Position numbers and translations under genes: made by a program. Of a stretch of 64,000 nucleotides of DNA, positions 51,307-58,985 are shown one piece after another. The stretch spans positions 62,001 to 126,000 of the forward strand of contig CAISJV010000029.1 of NCBI GenBank assembly GCA_903885795.1. The letters are read 5' to 3'. Position 1 is the stretch's first letter, and each line of letters starts with the position of its first letter. The DNA comes from an uncultured delta proteobacterium (GTDB lineage: Bacteria; Desulfobacterota; Syntrophia; Syntrophales; UBA8958). The notes beneath the pieces are model-generated. The model ran no database searches. It saw nothing but the letters and a program-made list of their open reading frames with translations, and was not told the DNA's origin.

Positions 51307-52352
51307 ACCATGTAAATTTGATATTCGCCCGTGGCGGGTATGTTCCTATGCTCACCCCAAGTAAACGTTGAACTACCGAAGGTGTGAGAACACGTCCCTT
51401 CTGTCTCAGGAATAGGAAATAGTGTGGACATTTTGTACTGGCTTTTCTTTGTAAAAGGCTGAACGACGCCGCCGCACTTGGCAGTGGCTGAACTTGTATC
51501 CCACTCTACGGCGGGAGGAACGGGCATGCGGGCAAGGCGGGCAAGAAGTCTGCCGGCCAGGAGACTCGTCGTGCGGACATTAGATCCCACCGTCCCGGTA
51601 TTGCCAGTGAACGGGTACAGCCCGCCCCAACACCCGGCGCACCAGAACAAGGAATTCAACGGGAAACCCGCCGAGGTTGCCAGGCAATCAACCGCACAGA
51701 GGGCCTGGGCGACCGGGTTGCCGAAGGCGATGGCCTCCGGGTGAATAAACACGGTAAGTTCGTCATCATTCCAGAGAGGATCGACCTCCGTGAAATACAT
51801 CAGGTCAATGTCGCCCATCCAGTCGGTACACCACTCAGCACCCGAAATCAGGTCCATGATCTCCAGCAGGGGAAATGTGTAATAGTGGACATTGTAAAAC
51901 GCCTTGTCGTGTGATTTGCCGCCTTGACCGGTAGAACCGTAGGCGCCATAGACGTTTGCTTTCTCCCCCATGTCCATACCGAACAGAAAGGGAAAGCAAT
52001 TGGGCTTGGTAACTACCTCAACGACCCTTGCCGGCTCCCAAAAAGACAGATAAGAGCCGATTCTGTCCAGCCCGTTAGTCGAGTCCGGACAAGTACAGAA
52101 TACGCTATTGGGATTGAAGTCGTCGGGATTTGAGGTGCTTACATTATCCGGCATGCCTCCGAAGTTCATGAGTATGTTCCCGCCCAGACGGAGAGGAAAC
52201 ATGGTCCGCCAGCAAACGTCGCCCACCATATCAGGAAATTTACTTTCACATTTAACCGCAGTACTCTGTGCATATACCGGGAACGAGGCAATAAACGACA
52301 TTACAGCGAGCAATGTAAATATTAGTGTGTTAAATCGCTTTTTCAGTAACAC
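51270..52352 (-). CDS. traU: F-type conjugative transfer protein TraU
   Basis: A 360-residue periplasmic protein. A signal peptide (LLKKRFNTLIFTLLAVMSFI) is followed by CWRTMFPLRLGGN, FWEPARVVEVVTKPNCFPFL and DCLATSAGFPLNSLFWCAGC, the TraU hallmarks with conserved Cys pairs. GTG at 52352 is preferred (AGGAGG nine bases upstream) over a TTG eight codons earlier. TraU is needed for DNA transfer in F. Confidence 0.92.
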   Translation of the reverse strand: MLLKKRFNTLIFTLLAVMSFIASFPVYAQSTAVKCESKFPDMVGDVCWRTMFPLRLGGNILMNFGGMPDNVSTSNPDDFNPNSVFCTCPDSTNGLDRIGSYLSFWEPARVVEVVTKPNCFPFLFGMDMGEKANVYGAYGSTGQGGKSHDKAFYNVHYYTFPLLEIMDLISGAEWCTDWMGDIDLMYFTEVDPLWNDDELTVFIHPEAIAFGNPVAQALCAVDCLATSAGFPLNSLFWCAGCWGGLYPFTGNTGTVGSNVRTTSLLAGRLLARLARMPVPPAVEWDTSSATAKCGGVVQPFTKKSQYKMSTLFPIPETEGTCSHTFGSSTFTWGEHRNIPATGEYQIYMVWRKRNCCLRLL

Positions 52353-53637
52353 GGATATATTTCCCCTCCTGTTCAAATACGACGGGAACGCGGCGGATTT
52401 GCAACCGCCTCAGGATGTCGTCGGGAACAAACCAGAATTGTTTCCGGTGCGTGGTCGCAAGTTTCGCCAAGTCCCCGCTGATAATCATCACCTTTCGATA
52501 ATCGCCGGCAAGGGCCAATCGCACTTGTTTGACGTCCTTGCCGTCAATGATGATGTATCTGCCGAGACTCACATGATCTGTTGGATTGAATACACTGCCT
52601 TTGGCAAACAGCACCTTGCCCTCATGATCGTAAACGTCATCGGTCAACACCATCGAGGGATCGATGTAATAAGCACGATCTTCGACGGCCTTTCCATACT
52701 GACCATCATGCTTTTTAAGGACGTACATCTCTTCTTGCAGCGTTTCCATCCGCTGCCGCAGCTTTTCTTCAATCATCGGCTGTTTCGAGGCGATCACCTT
52801 CAGCAGGTCTTCCTCTGCTATCTCGTAGGTGTGTCCCACCGTGCCGTAATCCTCCACCTCCGCGTCGAACCTCGACAATGCGTATGGAATTCCGACATCC
52901 CCGGTTATCTTTCCGGTGCCTCGCTTGGATGTTGAAACAATCACGGGGACTTTGGTAATACCGTGTTGCTCCCAAAGCGGAGGATCAATGTCCACTGGCA
53001 GATCGGAATCGATACCGCTTTCCCGTTTCAGCTTCTCAAAAGCCATGACAGTGGCCTGCATGTCGTTTTTCACGAAACCCCGGATAACCATAACAACGTT
53101 CTTTTCCTGCCGACGTAATTCATAGATGTTCCGAACGGCCTGTTGGAGGGATTCGGCTGGCATTGAAAACGAAAAGAAGTAATAGACCCGGCTGCTGTCG
53201 TCGGAGACGAAGATTTTGCCCTTGCTTTCTTGTTCTGGTTGTTCAGACTGCACGGGGAGACTTGTGGCATCTTCAGTCTGGTCATCATGTCCTACGTAAA
53301 CAGGATTTTTTTTGGCTGTGCAACCTTCGCTCCCTCCGCTCCCGTCATCACCGCAGAGTTTGTCCCGTACAACGGCATCAGCATTGTCTTTCAAGTTGCC
53401 AAAATGTTCTGGTGACGTTCCCAACTGGAACTGTAAAACAGCGTCCCGAACGCGGTCGAGTATCTCCGGGGAAGGGGAGGTTACAATAGTTTCGTCCGAG
53501 GCGTGGGCGAAGTGCACGAAAAGGGTATAGAAATACATCAGCGACAGAATGAACACCGCCGAGAGAAGCAGTCCGAGCGAGAATTTCCGAAACATGTCAG
53601 AAAATTGGATAGGCTTTGCCAAGAATCTCTTTTTCAT
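52330..53637 (-). CDS. TrbC-TraW fusion protein
   Basis: A 435-residue periplasmic protein joining two F-type proteins. After a signal anchor (SLGLLLSAVFILSLMYFYTL), residues about 150-270 match TrbC (VYYFFSFSMPAESLQQAVRN, then MVIRGFVKNDMQATVMAFEK, then VPVIVSTSKR). Residues about 295-435 match TraW (YYIDPSMVLTDDVYDHEGKV, then GSVFNPTDHVSLG, then VPVVFEQEGKY). In F these are separate genes acting with TraU in pilus assembly; TrbC-TraW fusions occur in related systems. Overlaps traU and the peptidase gene. Confidence 0.85.
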   Translation of the reverse strand: MKKRFLAKPIQFSDMFRKFSLGLLLSAVFILSLMYFYTLFVHFAHASDETIVTSPSPEILDRVRDAVLQFQLGTSPEHFGNLKDNADAVVRDKLCGDDGSGGSEGCTAKKNPVYVGHDDQTEDATSLPVQSEQPEQESKGKIFVSDDSSRVYYFFSFSMPAESLQQAVRNIYELRRQEKNVVMVIRGFVKNDMQATVMAFEKLKRESGIDSDLPVDIDPPLWEQHGITKVPVIVSTSKRGTGKITGDVGIPYALSRFDAEVEDYGTVGHTYEIAEEDLLKVIASKQPMIEEKLRQRMETLQEEMYVLKKHDGQYGKAVEDRAYYIDPSMVLTDDVYDHEGKVLFAKGSVFNPTDHVSLGRYIIIDGKDVKQVRLALAGDYRKVMIISGDLAKLATTHRKQFWFVPDDILRRLQIRRVPVVFEQEGKYIRVTEKAI

Positions 53638-54187
53638 CAATCAATCCCCAATATCGTGAATCAAACGAACGCGGAGCTGGCGTCGAAACAAAAAAATGGC
53701 CGGGCGGTATGGTCTGGCTTTCAATGATCGGAAGGGATCGATTCAGGGTGTCCGTCTCGAACACCTTGTAATCGGTAACATGGCCGTTTGAAGAGGTCTG
53801 AAGATAGACATGACCATGTAACCGTTTCTGCACAGGCAGACCGTTCACTTCGAGCACCTCCACGTAGGCGGCCCTTTCTGAATCCGGGATCGTCACGGTT
53901 CTCACCCGGTCGCCGGGCAGACCGGACATGATCTTTACCCATCTGACACCATCGGCAAAATGGGGTATGCCGTGTCCCACAAAGGAAACATAGTCACCCC
54001 GTCCAGGCTTCTCTCCCTTTATAATAAGCCAGGTCGAGTAGGGCAGGCAGTAATGGCCGTCCTTGGTAAATGCGAGGATGTAGCGGTCCGACAGGTTTTT
54101 GAAGATAAGAAAGAATATCAGGGCGATCAGCAGAGCTGACATGAGATACTTGCCTCGGGACTTAATGAAGTCGATCGATCGTTTCAT
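53597..54187 (-). CDS. S26-family signal peptidase-like transfer protein (TraF/LepB type)
   Basis: A 196-residue protein with one N-terminal helix (YLMSALLIALIFFLIFKNL), the catalytic Ser in CLPYSTWLIIKGEKPGRGDY and the general-base Lys in VKIMSGLPGDRV, and SFDSRYWGLI near the end. On conjugative elements this class matures or cyclises the pilin; no pilin gene is seen in the window. GGAG site; overlaps the trbC-traW gene. Confidence 0.85.
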   Translation of the reverse strand: MKRSIDFIKSRGKYLMSALLIALIFFLIFKNLSDRYILAFTKDGHYCLPYSTWLIIKGEKPGRGDYVSFVGHGIPHFADGVRWVKIMSGLPGDRVRTVTIPDSERAAYVEVLEVNGLPVQKRLHGHVYLQTSSNGHVTDYKVFETDTLNRSLPIIESQTIPPGHFFVSTPAPRSFDSRYWGLIDEKEILGKAYPIF

Positions 54188-54361
54188 AGCGTGTTACTCC
54201 ATGTAGCCAAGTAAGATATTTAAAACCATTATGGTTAGGCTGTCTCAAGACCGGCCCTTTAAAATGCCCCACAGAAGACGATCTCCTGTTCACATGGTAA
54301 TAGGGGTAGTGGTGATTTTCACGATTAAGACTAATAGTTCTGTGAGATGTCTGGTCTGGTG

Positions 54362-54520
54362 TCATTTCTTGTCTTTTGTCTGCACTATCGCCAGGGCAGT
54401 ACGAAAAATGCCGTTTGTCTCACACGCACATTTGCCACCAGTATATAGGGAGAAGTACTTGCACGTCCGCTCCGGGTTCCAATTAGTGGCAAAACAGTAA
54501 GGCTCGCCGTTGCAAATCAC
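54362..54520 (-). CDS. Possible Cys-rich small protein (52 aa)
   Basis: From a GTG at 54520: MICNGEPYCFATNWNPERTC, then KYFSLYTGGKCACETNG. Five cysteines and a pattern that looks coded rather than random, but no ribosome site. It follows the truncated DsbA-like gene after nine bases and could instead be a frameshifted part of it. Confidence 0.4.
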   Translation of the reverse strand: MICNGEPYCFATNWNPERTCKYFSLYTGGKCACETNGIFRTALAIVQTKDKK

Positions 54521-54528
54521 ACAGAGAG

Positions 54529-54741
54529 TCAGGCGGTGTTTACAAGCTCCTTCAGCAGCGGGTCCACTGAGGACTTCATGGCACTGCATGACGGGCAGAA
54601 ATAGTCGGTGTAAATCTGAACCTCTATCGGTTCCCTTCCGTAGGCAGGAAAGGCACCTACTTTTCCTTGAGCGTAAACGTTTGTTGTCACCATCGCCGTC
54701 ATAATGGCGACGGCCATTAAAACCATGGCTATTCTTTTCAT
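54529..54741 (-). CDS. Truncated DsbA-like thioredoxin-fold protein
   Basis: A 70-residue exported protein: signal peptide (MKRIAMVLMAVAIMTAMVTT), then VQIYTDYFCPSCSAMKSSVD, the CPSC active site of DsbA-like disulfide enzymes, and a stop soon after (LLKELVNTA). Family members are about 200 residues, so all of the helical insert and the second half are missing. First gene after the 54766 box, so it is expressed in the transfer operon, but activity is doubtful. Confidence 0.72.
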   Translation of the reverse strand: MKRIAMVLMAVAIMTAMVTTNVYAQGKVGAFPAYGREPIEVQIYTDYFCPSCSAMKSSVDPLLKELVNTA

Positions 54742-54765
54742 TGTCGTTGCCCTTTCTCCCCATTG

Positions 54766-54775
54766 TATTACTTCC
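54766..54775 (-). promoter_or_regulatory. GGAAGTAATA box upstream of the traU/traN operon
   Basis: Minus strand GGAAGTAATAC, 25 bases before the DsbA-like start. The operon DsbA-like, peptidase, trbC-traW, traU, traN follows. Confidence 0.6.
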
Positions 54776-54845
54776 AACTGGAGTGCACGGCTTCTCGGTT
54801 GATGCCATGGAGTATCCGATATTAGAATCGACTCTGACTGTCATA

Positions 54846-54875
54846 CAGTAAATAAAACGGTCGTTTTATTTACTG
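54846..54875. promoter_or_regulatory. Perfect 14-bp palindrome upstream of the resolvase
   Basis: CAGTAAATAAAACG and its exact complement separated by two bases. It lies between the transfer operon and the resolvase gene. It could be an operator, a recombination (res) subsite or a terminator-like hairpin; AT-rich arms and no T-run rule argue against a simple terminator. Confidence 0.55.
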
Positions 54876-54996
54876 CCAACAAAAACTTGAGCAACTATCT
54901 AATTTGACCTTGACAATAGTAAACATACTTGGTTAATAAATCATCGTAAGGTTAATCCATTAAACAACGGGTTATTTAACTTGATGAGGGGTGTTT

Positions 54997-55569
54997 ATGC
55001 TGATTGGGTACGCAAGAGTTTCCACTGATGATCAAAATCTGGATCTCCAGAAGGATGCACTTCTTCAGGCCGGGTGCGAACGCATTACGGAAGATAGATT
55101 AAGTGGCGCGAAATCTGACCGTCCCGGCTTGAAATCAGCGTTAGATTACGCAAGGGCTGGTGATGTCCTTGTGGTATGGCGCCTGGACCGCCTCAGTCGG
55201 TCACTTAAGGACCTAATTGAGATGGTCACACTCCTCGAAACAAAGGGGATCAGTCTAAAAAGTTTGCATGAAGCCATCGATACGTCTTCAAGTTCAGGAA
55301 AAATGATTTTTCATATCTTTGGAGCCTTGGCTGAATTCGAGCGTAACTTAATACGAGAGCGAACACGGGCAGGCCTTAACGCTGCCAGAGCACGGGGAAG
55401 AAGAGGAGGTAGACCAATGATCCTGAATCTCGATAAAAGGGCACTCGCGGTAAAGCTATACGATGATAAGGAGCACACAGTGGTTCAGATCTGCCAAATG
55501 ATGGGTATTTCCAAACCCACACTATATAAATATATTGAGGCTCAACGAGAGGTTACAGCAAGACAATAG
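54997..55569 (+). CDS. Serine recombinase (resolvase/invertase family)
   Basis: A 190-residue small serine recombinase: MLIGYARVSTDDQNLDLQKD with the catalytic Ser in VSTDDQ (residue 9), LVVWRLDRLSRSLKDLIEMV, FHIFGALAEFERNLIRERTR, and a C-terminal helix-turn-helix (VVQICQMMGISKPTLYKYI). Typical Tn3-resolvase/Hin length. The ATG at 54997 has GAGGGG upstream. It may resolve element dimers at a nearby site. Confidence 0.93.
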   Translation: MLIGYARVSTDDQNLDLQKDALLQAGCERITEDRLSGAKSDRPGLKSALDYARAGDVLVVWRLDRLSRSLKDLIEMVTLLETKGISLKSLHEAIDTSSSSGKMIFHIFGALAEFERNLIRERTRAGLNAARARGRRGGRPMILNLDKRALAVKLYDDKEHTVVQICQMMGISKPTLYKYIEAQREVTARQ

Positions 55570-55625
55570 TTTGCGATAAATTAACTTGTAGAGTCAATTT
55601 CAATTTCCGCCCCCCATATTTTCTA

Positions 55626-55654
55626 TTGACACATATCTCGTTGTGAGATACATT
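55626..55654 (+). promoter_or_regulatory. Promoter with operator palindrome of the higBA operon
   Basis: TTGACA (55626-55631) and TACATT (55649-55654) are spaced by 17 bases, and the spacer holds an inverted repeat TATCTC/GAGATA (55634-55639, 55645-55650) suited to HigA binding. Directly upstream of higB. Confidence 0.7.
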
Positions 55655-55660
55655 CATCAC

Positions 55661-55948
55661 GTGCACATAATAACTCGAAAGCGTTTGATCGAATTTACTG
55701 AAAAGCATTCTGATTGTTTTTCCGCAATTGAATCTTGGTACAGGATAGTAAAACGTACCGATTTTAATTCATTTTCTGAACTGCGCCAAACATTTCCGGG
55801 AGCTGATAAGGTCGACAATTTAACGGTTTTCAATATTGGAGGAAACAAGGCCCGTTTAATTGCTGCAATACACTACAACACGCGACGGATTTATATTCGG
55901 CATGTTCTTACTCACAAGGAATATGATCGAGGATACTGGAGGAAATAA
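55661..55948 (+). CDS. higB: HigB-family toxin
   Basis: A 95-residue toxin: MHIITRKRLIEFTEKHSDCF, then LRQTFPGADKVDNLTVFNIG and YIRHVLTHKEYDRG, which is the HigB (RelE-superfamily) pattern with its conserved C-terminal THxEYDR. GTG start at 55661. One base overlap with the antitoxin gene. Confidence 0.9.
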   Translation: MHIITRKRLIEFTEKHSDCFSAIESWYRIVKRTDFNSFSELRQTFPGADKVDNLTVFNIGGNKARLIAAIHYNTRRIYIRHVLTHKEYDRGYWRK

Positions 55949-56349
55949 TGAACACTCAGCTTAGAGAAATTGCCAACGTTTGGCCGAACATACAGAGTGT
56001 ATTTTCTGTGCCGCACAATGAAAAAGATTATAATAGCTTGGTCAATTTCCTTGACGGTCTCATTGATGAGGTGGGTAACAATGAGTCTCATCCCTTATCT
56101 TCATTAATGGAGACGATTGGAAGCCTGATCGAAGCCTATGAATCCCAAAATTACCCCGATATAGAGGGGGATCCGATAAATGTCCTAAAGACCTTGATGG
56201 AAGAACATGGCCTTAAGCAATCGGACCTGTCCGAGATCGGGAGCCAGGGGGTAGTGTCGGAAATTATATCCGGCAAACGTCAGCTCAATCTTCGCCAAAT
56301 TAAGCTTCTCAGCGAGCGTTTCAAAGTTTCTCCTGGAGTATTTGTATGA
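55948..56349 (+). CDS. higA: HigA-family antitoxin
   Basis: A 133-residue antitoxin of the long HigA type: helical N terminus with HPLSSLMETIGSLIEAYE, then a helix-turn-helix (LKTLMEEHGLKQSDLSEIGS, SEIISGKRQLNLRQIKLLSE). It represses its own promoter at 55626. Gene order toxin-antitoxin is typical for higBA. Confidence 0.9.
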   Translation: MNTQLREIANVWPNIQSVFSVPHNEKDYNSLVNFLDGLIDEVGNNESHPLSSLMETIGSLIEAYESQNYPDIEGDPINVLKTLMEEHGLKQSDLSEIGSQGVVSEIISGKRQLNLRQIKLLSERFKVSPGVFV

Positions 56350-56756
56350 TCGATAATCCGAAAATCTTGCTGGAATCGTAAGGAATTTTACAAACCGAAA
56401 GACAATAGTTTTCTACACACTTGCCCCCGTTGGTTCACATACGATGAAAGAAAAAGCGTCGATGAATTGATAGACGTAAGAGACATCATGGCGCGAGGCC
56501 GTAAACGACTTAATGAGCAACAAAACAAGGCAAACGATTGATGTTGAAAATCCACAAGAGCCCCAAGGCTGAACCCATTTTCATTAAGACGATGCTGGCG
56601 TTGCTTCCATTTAAACCCAGTTATCCACGAGATGATTTTATTTTCTCCTTGACAATCAACCCGGACTCGTTTAAATGGTGCACGATTTTATTGAGTCCCG
56701 AAGTAGTCCCGGTGTTGCTAAGTGGCTAATGATATCAAGCATATATGGAAATGAGT
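56350..56756 (+). other. Right end of the element: remnants, no accepted gene
   Basis: In the frame of higA after its stop, about 60 codons read without interruption and look coded (FYKPKDNSFLHTCPRWFTYD, then VDELIDVRDIMARGRKRLNE) but have no start. A second frame of 63 codons (56538-56729) has no motif. These may be decayed gene ends at the element border. Confidence 0.4.
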
Positions 56757-56784
56757 AGGGGTTCAAATCCCTTCACTCACCCCA
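56757..56784 (+). other. 3' fragment of a tRNA (probably tRNA-His): right attachment site
   Basis: AGGGG-TTCAAAT-CCCTT is a complete T-arm, followed by CACTCAC (acceptor 3' strand), discriminator C and CCA. No 5' half, D-arm or anticodon arm precedes it. A C discriminator points to tRNA-His. Site-specific elements that integrate in a tRNA leave such a fragment at one border, so this is the likely attR core. It precedes intact Arg and Lys tRNAs. Confidence 0.72.
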
Positions 56785-56800
56785 TTGAATGAAATAAAAG

Positions 56801-56877
56801 GCGCCTGTAGCTCAGTTGGATAGAGTCGCAGACTTCGAATCTGTTGGTCGTACGTTCGAGTCGTACCAGGCGCGCCA
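56801..56877 (+). tRNA. tRNA-Arg (anticodon TCG)
   Basis: A 77-nt cloverleaf. Acceptor GCGCCTG pairs with CAGGCGC, discriminator G, encoded CCA. D-arm AGCTCAGTTGGATAGAG; anticodon stem GCAGA/TCTGT with loop CTTCGAA; T-arm with loop TTCGAGT. Reads CGA and possibly other CGN codons. Confidence 0.93.
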
Positions 56878-56911
56878 GACAACAGGTATTTGTTTTATTA
56901 TCGGCATCAGA

Positions 56912-56987
<76 letters not shown>

Positions 56988-56996
56988 GGAAGGGTA

Positions 56997-57029
56997 GGGG
57001 TCAGGCAATTAAAGCCTGACCCCTTTTTT
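56997..57029 (+). terminator. Rho-independent terminator of the tRNA cluster
   Basis: GGGGTCAGGC and GCCTGACCCC form a perfect 10-bp stem with a seven-base loop, followed by six T. Confidence 0.93.
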
Positions 57030-57132
57030 CTTGAACAGTCTGACTTTTTCCTTCTGAAATCAGAAAACTGTTGACTCTGATAGACCCTTATACTAGTTCA
57101 ATCTATCAAGTGATTTCTGGAGTATTGAGGAA

Positions 57133-58452
57133 TTGTCTAAAAACATTTTCTATATTCGCACATTTGGCTGCCAGATGAATGTTCACGATTCCGAACAGTT
57201 GGCTTCCATAATGGTCGACGCCGGTTTTGAACAGACTGATGATGTAAGCCAAGCGCAGGTGATTCTTGTCAATACCTGCAGTATCCGGGATAAAGTCGCG
57301 CAGAAAATCGTCAGCCAGATCGGTCGCTACCGGCAGTTGAAGGAAAACAATCCTTATCTTGTTATCGGCGTGGGTGGTTGTCTCGCCCAGCACTGGGGAA
57401 CGTCCCTTTTTAAAAAAAACGTTGGCATCGATCTTGTGTTTGGGACGCATGCTTTGGATAAGGCCCCGGAAATGATCAGGAGAATACAAAGAAAAGGAGG
57501 AGCTATTGTAGATACTGCATTCCACAAAGCCATTCCGTCTCTGAACATCTGTACACTACCGAAAAATGGTAATTTGCAGACCTTTGTCACCATTATGCAG
57601 GGATGCGACAATTTCTGCTCCTATTGTGTGGTTCCCTACCTGCGGGGAAGGGAACAAAGCCGTCCGAGTGCGGACATCATCGATGAAATCAGGGTTCTTG
57701 TTACTCACGGTGTCAAGGAGGTTACCCTCCTGGGACAGAATGTGAATTCCTATGGCAAGGGATTGGCTGAGGGGCTTCGTTTTTCTGATCTGATCTCAAA
57801 AATAGACGCTATCGATGGTCTGGAGAGGATACGGTTTACCACGTCCCATCCCAAAGACCTTACCGATGATTTGATCAATTGCTTTGGAAAACTGGGGAAA
57901 CTTTGCGAATATATTCATTTGCCTTTTCAGGCCGGTTCTAATAGCATCCTTGCAAGGATGAATCGCGGTTATACCAGGGAAGATTATCTTGCAAAAGTGG
58001 TAAGCCTGAGGGAAGCGTGTCCCGACATCGCTATCAGTTCCGATGCGATAGTGGGTTTCCCGGGTGAAACAACCATGGATTTTGAATCCACCTTGGAAAT
58101 GATGGAGAGAATCCGGTTTGACAACCTTTTTTCGTTCAAGTATTCTGAACGTGAGGGGACAACAGCCGTTAACCTCAGCGAAAAAGTTCCCGAAAAGGAA
58201 AAAGACCGACGTCTCAGTTTACTGCAGGAAATTCAGGATCGCCATACCCTGGAAATGAACAAGGCAATGATTGGTAGGACTTTCGGTGTGCTTGTGGAGG
58301 GAATCAGTAAGAACAGTTCCAGAGATATGATGGGGAGAACAAGAACGAACAAGATCGTAAACTTTAGGGGCACGGAGAATCTCCATGGCAAAACTGTAAG
58401 TTCGCTTATTACAGCAGCTTATTTGCATTCATTGAGAGGAGAACTTTCTTGA
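57133..58452 (+). CDS. miaB: tRNA-2-methylthio-N6-dimethylallyladenosine synthase
   Basis: A 439-residue radical-SAM methylthiotransferase that adds the methylthio group to i6A37 in tRNAs. N-terminal UPF0004 domain with three cluster cysteines (TFGCQMN, NTCSIRD, GGCLAQ), radical-SAM motif GCDNFCSYCVVPY, and C-terminal TRAM domain (GRTFGVLVEGIS, GRTRTNKIV). TTG start at 57133 following GAGG. First gene of the conserved chromosomal block. Confidence 0.95.
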   Translation: MSKNIFYIRTFGCQMNVHDSEQLASIMVDAGFEQTDDVSQAQVILVNTCSIRDKVAQKIVSQIGRYRQLKENNPYLVIGVGGCLAQHWGTSLFKKNVGIDLVFGTHALDKAPEMIRRIQRKGGAIVDTAFHKAIPSLNICTLPKNGNLQTFVTIMQGCDNFCSYCVVPYLRGREQSRPSADIIDEIRVLVTHGVKEVTLLGQNVNSYGKGLAEGLRFSDLISKIDAIDGLERIRFTTSHPKDLTDDLINCFGKLGKLCEYIHLPFQAGSNSILARMNRGYTREDYLAKVVSLREACPDIAISSDAIVGFPGETTMDFESTLEMMERIRFDNLFSFKYSEREGTTAVNLSEKVPEKEKDRRLSLLQEIQDRHTLEMNKAMIGRTFGVLVEGISKNSSRDMMGRTRTNKIVNFRGTENLHGKTVSSLITAAYLHSLRGELS

Positions 58453-58465
58453 GAAGGAGGACGGG

Positions 58466-58966
58466 ATGTTGATTGAAATGAAGATCACCGGGCTGACGAT
58501 AGATCCGATTACGAGCACCCCCATAGTTATTCTGAAGGATATTGAAGAGAAAAAAGCCATCCCCATCTGGATTGGCTTGTTTGAAGCCAGCGCCATAGCC
58601 ACGCAGCTGGAAAAGATTTCCTTTTCCAGGCCCATGACCCATGATCTGATTAAAGAAATATTGAAAATACTCGGCATAGAAGTTGTGCGCGTGGAAATTC
58701 ATGATCTCCGGAACAACACTTTTTTTGCCAATATGCATCTACAGGGAGACGGGAGGACATATATCGTCGATGCCCGTCCAAGTGACGCCATTGCCATTGC
58801 CCTCAGGACAGACGCCCCGATATTTGTTGAAGAAAAAGTAATCGAAAAATCAAGAAACGTCGATATCGGCGCCAACATCGAGGACATGGAAAAGCTGAAG
58901 GAAGATAAATTAAAGGATTTCCTCGAAAATTTATCTCCCGATGCCTTTGGCAAATACAAGATGTAA
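58466..58966 (+). CDS. Bifunctional nuclease family protein (DUF151)
   Basis: A 166-residue BFN-type protein: MKITGLTIDPITSTPIVILK, then AIPIWIGLFEASAIATQLE and YIVDARPSDAIAIALRTDAP, the conserved SDAIAIA motif. Plant homologues have been reported to act on DNA and RNA; the bacterial role is unclear. AGGAGG site; 13 bases after miaB. Confidence 0.9.
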   Translation: MLIEMKITGLTIDPITSTPIVILKDIEEKKAIPIWIGLFEASAIATQLEKISFSRPMTHDLIKEILKILGIEVVRVEIHDLRNNTFFANMHLQGDGRTYIVDARPSDAIAIALRTDAPIFVEEKVIEKSRNVDIGANIEDMEKLKEDKLKDFLENLSPDAFGKYKM

Positions 58967-58985
58967 TAGATCTTTTCGTTGAATA

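Noticed and set aside
56538..56729. 63-codon plus-strand frame at the element's right end
   Set aside because: No ribosome site, no motif, next to the tRNA fragment; more likely border debris.
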